Source: an uncultured Clostridia bacterium (lineage in GTDB: Bacteria; Bacillota; Clostridia; Lachnospirales; CAG-274). From it: DNA of 19,384 nt. The DNA is taken from positions 1-19,384 of the forward strand of contig CANQBT010000026.1 in assembly GCA_947589405.1 (NCBI GenBank). The letters run 5' to 3'. The position numbers and the translations under genes are program-made. The notes below the pieces were generated by a model. The model was not told the DNA's origin. It saw nothing but the letters and a program-made list of their open reading frames with translations, and searched no databases. Numbering within the stretch: the stretch's first letter is position 1; every line of letters starts with the position of its first letter. Shown here in pieces: positions 14,349 through 19,384 of the stretch.

Positions 14349-14945
14349 ATGGAGAATATGAGAGTCATGCCTATATTATTGCTTGATGAAATAGTTCCCT
14401 ATCCCAAATGCAGCTATACTTTAAGCGTTGATGATAATAAATATCTTGAGGCTATAAAGGCTGCAATGGGGGCTGACAGCTATATTATGCTCGTTAACGC
14501 AAAGGTTTATAAAAACGGCATTACAGAAGGCAATATTTTCAGGATCGGTACTGTAGCAAAAATCAAAAATGCAATAAGAGGTCTTGACGGAGGAATAAAG
14601 CTTTCTGTCAGATGTACAGAAAGAGCTTACATCGACAACGTTCAGAAACATGCGGATTTTTCACTATGTCATCTTGAAACAATGGTTGAGATAAATACGG
14701 CTGACGATGAAAAAACAAGCGTTGCCATTGAGCTGCTCAACGAGCTTTTCTCCAAATACAGAAGTTCTGTACCTATGCTTCAGCCTCAGCTTATCAATGA
14801 GGTCAGGCTCATAACAGATCTTGGACTTCTCTGCGACAAGCTTACAGATAAGCTTGTTAAGAGCTTTACGGATAAGAGAGCTGTTCTGGAAGAAACAGAT
14901 ATATACGAAAGAGCGCTTCTCACCATACGTTTGCAAAGGAAATAA
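14349..14945 (+). CDS. lon: Lon protease, N-terminal fragment (frameshifted lon, part 1)
   Basis: A 198-residue open frame holding the Lon substrate-recognition (LAN) domain: MRVMPILLLDEIVPYPKCSYTLSV at the start, then a stretch with IFRIGTVAKIKNAI and the helical end AVLEETDIYERALLTI. The ATG at 14349 has GAGGTG about 8 nt upstream. The frame stops at 14943-14945 (TAA) soon after ALLTI, in the middle of what should be the coiled linker to the AAA+ domain. The remainder of Lon continues in another frame. On its own this part could bind substrates but not unfold or cut them. Either the gene is broken by a missing base, the assembly has a one-base error, or recoding joins the halves. Confidence 0.85.
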   Translation: MENMRVMPILLLDEIVPYPKCSYTLSVDDNKYLEAIKAAMGADSYIMLVNAKVYKNGITEGNIFRIGTVAKIKNAIRGLDGGIKLSVRCTERAYIDNVQKHADFSLCHLETMVEINTADDEKTSVAIELLNELFSKYRSSVPMLQPQLINEVRLITDLGLLCDKLTDKLVKSFTDKRAVLEETDIYERALLTIRLQRK

Positions 14946-14974
14946 AAAGAGCCGATGTCAAAAACGACATTATA

Positions 14975-16648
14975 ATGAAAGCCAGAGAAAACATGGAGGA
15001 TGCTCAGAAGGAATACTTCCTGCGTGAAGAGCTTAAGGCGATAAATGAAGAGTTAGGCGATAAAAGCGGCGTAGGAGAAGAGATAGAGGGCTACAGAGCC
15101 AAAATGGAAGAGCTGAATATGCCTGAATACGCTGTCGATAAGCTTGAAAAGGAATTTGAAAGACTCAAAAGAGTTACTCAGGGTACTGCCGAAGGCTCTA
15201 TTATAAGAGATTACATCGATAATGTTCTGTCATTGCCCTGGGGTAAAATGAGTACAGAAAGCAAATCTCTTAAAAAAGCCGAACAGATACTTAACAAGGA
15301 TCACTATGGTCTTGAAAAGGTCAAGGAAAGAATAATAGAATATCTTGCAGTCAGACTCAATGTGGATAATCCCAATGCGCCTATACTTTGTCTTGTCGGT
15401 CCTCCCGGTGTCGGCAAAACATCTATTGCAAAATCCGTAGCAAGGGCTTTAGGCAGAGAATATGTAAGAATGAGTCTTGGCGGTATAAGTGATGAAGCGG
15501 AAATAAGAGGTCACAGAAGAACATACTTAGGCGCTATGCCCGGCAGGATCATAACTGCCATAAAGCAGGCAGGCGCATCCAATCCCCTTATGCTTTTAGA
15601 CGAAATAGACAAAATGGGAAGAGATTACAAGGGCGATCCTTCAGCAGCCTTCCTTGAGGTACTGGACGGTGAGCAGAATGTAAACTTTAGGGATAACTAT
15701 ATCGAAATGCCCTATGACCTTAGCAGATGTCTTTTTATATGTACTGCCAACAGTCTTGACACGATTCCTGCTCCTCTAAGAGACAGACTGGAGATAGTTG
15801 AGCTTTCAAGCTATACTCCTGAGGAGAAATATCATATAGCAGCTGAATATCTTGTTCCAAAGCAGCTTAAAGAAAACGGCCTTGAAAAGTCAAAGCTTAA
15901 AATAAGAAAAGAAGCTATCGATGAGATAATTGACTGCTACACACGTGAGGCAGGAGTAAGAACTCTTGAAAGGCTTATCGGTTCAATTTGCCGCAAGGCA
16001 GTCAAAATGCAGCTTGAAGACGATACGGCAATTGTTGTAACGAAAAAGAATCTTACGGATTTTCTCGGCAAGAAAAAATTCCATCCCGAAACTATAAACG
16101 CAAAGGACGAAATAGGTATATGCAAGGGACTTGCATGGACATCTGTAGGCGGTACCACACTTGACGTAGAGGTAAATATACTCAAAGGAAACGGAAAATT
16201 CAAAATAACGGGTAATGTAGGAAAAGTCATGGAAGAAAGCTATAATGCAGCCCTTAGCTATATAAGAGCCAATGCTGAAGCCTTAGGCGTGGATATTGAC
16301 TTTGAAAATACCGATGTTCATATCCATATTCCTGAAGGCGCTACTCCAAAGGACGGTCCTTCAGCCGGTATCACTATGGCAACCGCTATGGTATCCGCTA
16401 TGACCAAAAAGCCTATACGTGCCGACATTGCTATGACAGGTGAGATAAGCATACGAGGTAAGGTTATGCCTATCGGCGGACTTAAGGAAAAGGTACTGGC
16501 AGCTAAAAGAGCCGGTGTCAAGAAGGTCATTATCCCTGTTGAAAATGCTCCCGACCTTGAGGAAATACCCGAATACGGAAGAGAAAATATGGAATTCGTT
16601 CTTGCTGAAGCTATGAACGATGTTCTTACCAACAGTCTTATAAACTGA
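14975..16648 (+). CDS. lon: Lon protease, AAA+ and protease domains (frameshifted lon, part 2)
   Basis: A 557-residue frame carrying the rest of an ATP-dependent Lon protease. It shows the linker AQKEYFLREELKAINEELGD (10-29), Walker A GPPGVGKTS (142-150), Walker B LMLLDEID (205-212), and the protease domain with DGPSAG (Ser463) and GGLKEKV (Lys506), the Ser-Lys dyad 43 residues apart as in E. coli Lon. The frame is open from 14876; read upstream of the ATG at 14975 it gives FAKEIKRADVKNDII, which is normal Lon linker, so the missing segment is intact in this frame. No Shine-Dalgarno precedes 14975. That argues that this half was meant to be joined to the N-terminal part rather than started separately. 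Confidence 0.93.
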   Translation: MKARENMEDAQKEYFLREELKAINEELGDKSGVGEEIEGYRAKMEELNMPEYAVDKLEKEFERLKRVTQGTAEGSIIRDYIDNVLSLPWGKMSTESKSLKKAEQILNKDHYGLEKVKERIIEYLAVRLNVDNPNAPILCLVGPPGVGKTSIAKSVARALGREYVRMSLGGISDEAEIRGHRRTYLGAMPGRIITAIKQAGASNPLMLLDEIDKMGRDYKGDPSAAFLEVLDGEQNVNFRDNYIEMPYDLSRCLFICTANSLDTIPAPLRDRLEIVELSSYTPEEKYHIAAEYLVPKQLKENGLEKSKLKIRKEAIDEIIDCYTREAGVRTLERLIGSICRKAVKMQLEDDTAIVVTKKNLTDFLGKKKFHPETINAKDEIGICKGLAWTSVGGTTLDVEVNILKGNGKFKITGNVGKVMEESYNAALSYIRANAEALGVDIDFENTDVHIHIPEGATPKDGPSAGITMATAMVSAMTKKPIRADIAMTGEISIRGKVMPIGGLKEKVLAAKRAGVKKVIIPVENAPDLEEIPEYGRENMEFVLAEAMNDVLTNSLIN

Positions 16649-16672
16649 TTTAATATTCGTATATATTAAATC
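16647..16672. repeat. AT-rich inverted repeat at the lon stop codon
   Basis: GATTTAATAT (16647-16656) and ATATTAAATC (16663-16672) form a perfect 10-bp stem with a 6-nt loop overlapping the lon stop. No T run follows, so it is probably not a terminator by itself; it may stabilise the 3' end of the transcript. Confidence 0.4.
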
Positions 16673-16686
16673 CCTTAAACAATAAT

Positions 16687-16740
16687 AAGCTGTCGCATTA
16701 TGATCTGTATAAAGAGATCTTGATGCGGCAGCTTCATTTT
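16687..16740 (+). terminator. Intrinsic terminator of lon
   Basis: AAGCTGTCGCAT (16687-16698) pairs with ATGCGGCAGCTT (16723-16734) over 12 positions with one G-U, and GATCT/AGATC can pair inside the loop. CATTTT follows at once. From here to 16834 I see nothing further. Confidence 0.75.
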
Positions 16741-16834
16741 ATTTGCAGGTAAGGTCTTTTAAGCGAATTCCGCCTCTCGGTCGAACCATGCAGATAATTT
16801 CATAACTTAGAATTTGAAGAGTCTGTAAATATAA

Positions 16835-17680
16835 TTATTTATCCTTTTGTGTTTTCTTTCCTCTTGACACAGCCTTATATTCAGCATTTATCTGAGCGCC
16901 TATAAGTATCACGCAGGACAGAAGATATATCCAAAGTGCAAATACAAAAAGCGTACCGATACTGCCATATATGACGGAATATCTGGAAAAATTATTTACA
17001 TAGATATTAAAGAGCTTTGACACTATAAGCCAGCCCCCTATTGTAAAAAATATTCCCGGCATTATCTCCTTTATAGGTGTCCTTATGCCTATAGAGGACT
17101 TGTAGAGTATCACAAGAAAAACAAACATGATACCCATATTTGCAAAATAAATATACAGACTGTCAAATACATAAGGTATGTGCTTGATTATTTTAAAATC
17201 TACAAGCATATTATTGATAGCATCGCCGAAAATAACTATATACAATGTAGCAGACATACTTATTATAAAGAAGAACATAAGCAAAACGCTTAACAATCTT
17301 GCCTTGACATAGTCAAGGTTTTTGTGTATATAGGACTGGCATATTCCCTTTATCATTGTATAGAAGCCTGTGGAAGCAGTATATACAGCAATAAGCAAAC
17401 TTGTTGAAAAAAGGCTTATACGCCTTTCGCCTATTACCTCAGCAACAAAGGAAGAAAGCATTTCTCCCACATCTCCGGGAACGATCCCTATGATTGTATT
17501 TATTATATTGTCTGTAGGTAAATTAAAAAAGCCAAAAAGAGTAAGCACAGCAATAATAAACGGAAATATTGCCAGTATCAGTCTGAAAGACAATGAATTG
17601 GCATATGTCAGAAGATCATTCTGTACTACCTTATATAAAACTTTTTTTATAAAATTCAAAACCTGTCTGCAATATTCCAC
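16835..17680 (-). CDS. YihY/UPF0761 family membrane protein (formerly BrkB/RNase BN-like)
   Basis: A 281-residue inner-membrane protein of the YihY/UPF0761 family. Hallmarks are NSLSFRLILAIFPFIIAVLTLFG near the N-terminus and YGSIGTLFVFALWIYLLSCVILIGAQINAEY near the C-terminus, with about six membrane helices between. The family was once mis-assigned as ribonuclease BN; its role is not established. The start is a GTG at 17680 with AAGGATGGGG about 8-10 nt upstream; no ATG is available near the conserved N-terminus. The C-terminal tail is basic (RGKKTQKDK). The gene lies downstream of pfp on the same strand, separated from it by a terminator, so expression probably depends on partial read-through; I found no convincing promoter in the 73-nt gap. 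Confidence 0.9.
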   Translation of the reverse strand: MEYCRQVLNFIKKVLYKVVQNDLLTYANSLSFRLILAIFPFIIAVLTLFGFFNLPTDNIINTIIGIVPGDVGEMLSSFVAEVIGERRISLFSTSLLIAVYTASTGFYTMIKGICQSYIHKNLDYVKARLLSVLLMFFFIISMSATLYIVIFGDAINNMLVDFKIIKHIPYVFDSLYIYFANMGIMFVFLVILYKSSIGIRTPIKEIMPGIFFTIGGWLIVSKLFNIYVNNFSRYSVIYGSIGTLFVFALWIYLLSCVILIGAQINAEYKAVSRGKKTQKDK

Positions 17681-17699
17681 TATGACCCCATCCTTGCAG

Positions 17700-17727
17700 A
17701 AAAAGGCAGCCGATACTTTCAGCTGCC
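17700..17727 (-). terminator. Intrinsic terminator of pfp
   Basis: GGCAGCCGA (17705-17713) pairs with TCAGCTGCC (17719-17727), a 9-bp stem with one G-U and a 5-nt loop. On the minus strand five T follow (complement of 17700-17704). It lies 26 nt after the pfp stop and just before the YihY-like gene. Confidence 0.85.
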
Positions 17728-17753
17728 CCTTTTCTTTATAAATTTACAAAGTA

Positions 17754-18980
17754 CTATAACTTAATATGTCTTGGAAGACCGTCTACCATATATGGTAAAG
17801 CTTCGCCCTGAATAAGTGGCTTCATGTAGTCAATAGCTTCCTGTGAAAGGTATGTGCCGTCGTTGATTATCCACTCCTTAGGAACGGTCTTTTCAACATT
17901 GGCAATAGCGTTTACATCATAAATGCTTGTATTCATAAGATACGGCTTATTTGAGATCCTGTTGTATATACCTACCTTGCCTGTCTCACCGTCAAATGCA
18001 GCCTTTACAGCCTGTCCGCCAATAAGGAAAGCCTCATTTACGTCAGTAAGAGAACCGATATGGCTTGCACATCTCTGAATAGTACTGAATTCAATAGGTC
18101 TTGTCTTGCAGCCAAACTTATTGGCAACAAGTCTTGAAAGAGCTGTAGCGGTACCGCTTAATGCCTTGTGTCCAAAGCTGTCTACCATAAGCTCGCCCTG
18201 AGCTGCCGCTTCGCAGATATAAGTGCCGTTAGCGTCCTTTATACCCTCTGATACAGCTACAACTATCTGCTTCTTTGTCTTGCTTATTTCCTCGATCTTG
18301 GTAAGGAACTTGTCAATATCAAATGCCAACTCAGGAAGATAAATAAGGTCTACGCCTTCGCAGTCATCGCCCTTTGCAAGAGCTGCCGCAGCTGCAAGCC
18401 AGCCTGCATTTCTACCCATTATCTCAACTATTGTTACGATATTGATAGGCTGAACAAGTGCATCTCTTATAATTTCCTTAAGTGTAGCGCCGATATACTT
18501 AGCTGCTGAGCCATAGCCCGGAGTATGGTCGGTAACAGCAAGATCGTTGTCAATAGTCTTTGGAACACCCATGAATGTAATATCTGTAATGTTCTTGTCC
18601 TTTGCATAGGTACTCAACTGCTTTATGGTATCCATAGAATCATTTCCGCCAATATAGAAGAAATGCTGAATATCCATTTTTCTGAGAATAGCTATTATCT
18701 TGTCATAGGTCTCAGGACTCTTCTCTACTGTAGGAAGCTTGAATCTGCATGAACCTAAGAATGCAGACGGTGTTCTCTTTAAGATCTCAACGTCCATATC
18801 GTTCTTAATGTAGTCAGTCATGTCTATGTACTGCTCATTAAGAAGACCTTCGATACCGTTTCTCATTCCGTAGATCTTGTCGGCGCCAAGCTCCTTAGCG
18901 ATTTTGAAAACGCCGGCTAAGCTGGAATTGATAACAGAAGTAGGACCGCCTGACTGACCAACAATAATATTTTTTGCCAT
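17754..18980 (-). CDS. pfp: Phosphofructokinase, probably pyrophosphate-dependent
   Basis: A 408-residue enzyme phosphorylating fructose 6-phosphate to fructose 1,6-bisphosphate in glycolysis. The start GQSGGPTSVINSSLAG (8-23), the GGNDS loop (111-115), PKTIDNDL (140-147, catalytic Asp144) and MGRNAGW (188-194) identify the family. Two positions separate ATP- from PPi-users: Gly104/Gly124 in E. coli PfkA, Asp/Lys in PPi enzymes. Here they are Asp114 and Lys141, so I read PPi as donor, making the reaction reversible. The preceding residue is Asn113 where E. coli has Asp103. The ATG at 18980 follows AAAGGGG by 8 nt; the frame reaches 19040 but without a site. A consensus-like promoter and an 18-bp palindrome lie upstream. 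Confidence 0.93.
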   Translation of the reverse strand: MAKNIIVGQSGGPTSVINSSLAGVFKIAKELGADKIYGMRNGIEGLLNEQYIDMTDYIKNDMDVEILKRTPSAFLGSCRFKLPTVEKSPETYDKIIAILRKMDIQHFFYIGGNDSMDTIKQLSTYAKDKNITDITFMGVPKTIDNDLAVTDHTPGYGSAAKYIGATLKEIIRDALVQPINIVTIVEIMGRNAGWLAAAAALAKGDDCEGVDLIYLPELAFDIDKFLTKIEEISKTKKQIVVAVSEGIKDANGTYICEAAAQGELMVDSFGHKALSGTATALSRLVANKFGCKTRPIEFSTIQRCASHIGSLTDVNEAFLIGGQAVKAAFDGETGKVGIYNRISNKPYLMNTSIYDVNAIANVEKTVPKEWIINDGTYLSQEAIDYMKPLIQGEALPYMVDGLPRHIKL

Positions 18981-19022
18981 AGTATAACCCCTTTCGTTAA
19001 TCTTTTGGATATTTTTTTTATT

Positions 19023-19051
19023 ATTATACCATTTCTGCATAAAAATTACAA
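19023..19051 (-). promoter_or_regulatory. Sigma-A promoter of pfp
   Basis: TTGTAA (complement of 19046-19051), a 17-nt spacer and TATAAT (complement of 19023-19028) lie about 43 nt upstream of the pfp start codon. Confidence 0.75.
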
Positions 19052-19068
19052 TAGCAGAATGAAAAAAA

Positions 19069-19086
19069 TTGCCAAATATTTGGCAA
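19069..19086. promoter_or_regulatory. 18-bp perfect palindrome upstream of pfp, possible operator
   Basis: TTGCCAAATATTTGGCAA is fully self-complementary with no spacer and lies 17 nt upstream of the pfp -35 box. Its size and symmetry suit a dimeric transcription factor of the LacI, GntR or MarR kind. It matches no operator I can name. Confidence 0.5.
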
Positions 19087-19157
19087 ATACTATGACAAAA
19101 TTAGACTGAATATACAAAAAGGCCGGTGTATTAATTTTTTGTTTAGGGGAATATCGA

Positions 19158-19235
19158 CCCTTCAGTCAGTCACGTTCAAAAACATCTTAGTCCAGAATTT
19201 TTGACGTGACTGACAGCTTCCCTTCTCTGAAGGGA
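19158..19235. repeat. Intergenic inverted-repeat element
   Basis: The arms TCAGTCACG (19166-19174) and TCAAAAA (19176-19182) pair with TTTTTGACGTGACTGA (19198-19213), leaving one bulged base and a 15-nt loop. Outer arms CCCTTCAG (19158-19165) and CTGAAGGG (19227-19234) add 8 bp. A competing hairpin TCCCTTC/GAAGGGA (19219-19235) has a 3-nt loop. The long, imperfect, foldable sequence with no reading frame resembles the repeated intergenic elements common in gut Clostridia; copy number cannot be seen here. Confidence 0.55.
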
Positions 19236-19308
19236 CGCCTTAGGTTTATTTTTTTCGAATTGCTTATTTACTTTAAAAAATGATACTTAAGCTGTTTCCA
19301 CTACCTCC

Positions 19309-19384
19309 CCACCTCTAGCCTCCCCTAGCCCGCAGGGCGTCGGAGGGGAGGGGGACCATTTCAAACAGTTGTTTGAAATGGTGG
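19309..19384. repeat. GC-rich inverted repeat and 28-bp palindrome at the window edge
   Basis: CCTCCCCT (19319-19326) pairs with AGGGGAGG (19344-19351), with an inner CCC/GGG stem (19329-19331, 19335-19337). Immediately after it, 13-nt arms at 19355-19367 and 19370-19382 form a palindrome with a 2-nt centre. The GC content is far above the surroundings, which marks the block as foreign in composition. It is probably part of a repeat element cut by the window edge. With the elements before it, it fills the gene-free stretch 19087-19384. Confidence 0.55.

Noticed and set aside
14921..14945. Programmed -1 frameshift site to join the lon halves
   Set aside because: The overlap has no X-XXY-YYZ slippery heptamer and no clear downstream stem, so a lost base or sequence error is more likely.
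19290..19384. CRISPR-like repeats at the window end
   Set aside because: The CCTCCCC motifs are not evenly spaced direct repeats with unique spacers; the block is explained by inverted repeats.

Overview
The window is chromosomal DNA of a low-to-moderate GC Firmicute, most likely a gut-type member of the Clostridia (Oscillospiraceae/Ruminococcaceae-like). Support comes from AGGAGG-type ribosome binding sites, consensus sigma-A promoters, a Gram-positive Rex repressor, a perfect CIRCE element, an ECF vitamin transporter S component, a PPi-type phosphofructokinase and AT-rich third codon positions. The taxonomic call is an inference from gene content and style; no rRNA or marker alignment was possible. 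I see no tRNA, rRNA, CRISPR, prophage or transposase gene.

Layout. (1) Positions 1-2473: an ECF S component, probably for pantothenate, diverges from coaBC, with two overlapping promoters between them. coaBC is followed 4 nt later by a DUF1810 gene, and a bidirectional terminator closes the unit. (2) Positions 2472-8290 on the minus strand: a tightly packed cell-surface glycan operon, read right to left. It encodes a Wzy/WaaL-like polymerase or ligase, a CapD-type UDP-HexNAc 4,6-dehydratase, a small phosphoglycosyl transferase, an NAD-dependent reductase/epimerase with an acidic tail, and a trailing YaiI/YqxD gene. (3) Positions 8292-9049: rex with its own consensus promoter and terminator. 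(4) Positions 9071-12262, minus strand: a zinc/manganese-type ABC uptake operon (lipoprotein, ATPase, permease) ending in a CBS-domain protein whose N-terminal part looks HEPN-like. (5) Positions 12279-16740, plus strand: a CIRCE operator, htpG, and lon. The lon reading frame is broken into two parts by a one-base shift. (6) Positions 16835-19051, minus strand: pfp (PPi-dependent phosphofructokinase) followed, past a terminator, by a YihY/UPF0761 membrane protein. (7) Positions 19069-19384: no gene, but an 18-bp perfect palindrome and several strong inverted repeats, the last running up to the window edge.

How the genes work together. The left edge couples pantothenate capture to the middle steps of CoA synthesis. 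The glycan operon holds enough to make an undecaprenyl-diphosphate-linked 2-acetamido-2,6-dideoxyhexose (dehydratase, ketoreductase, initiating transferase) plus one polymerase/ligase, but no flippase or further glycosyltransferase. Rex and PFP belong to fermentative redox and glycolytic control. HtpG and Lon form a proteostasis pair next to metal uptake. The most interesting points are the CIRCE placed between the divergent znuA and htpG promoters, the split lon, the HEPN-like/CBS protein in the metal operon, the compact glycan module and the palindrome in front of pfp.
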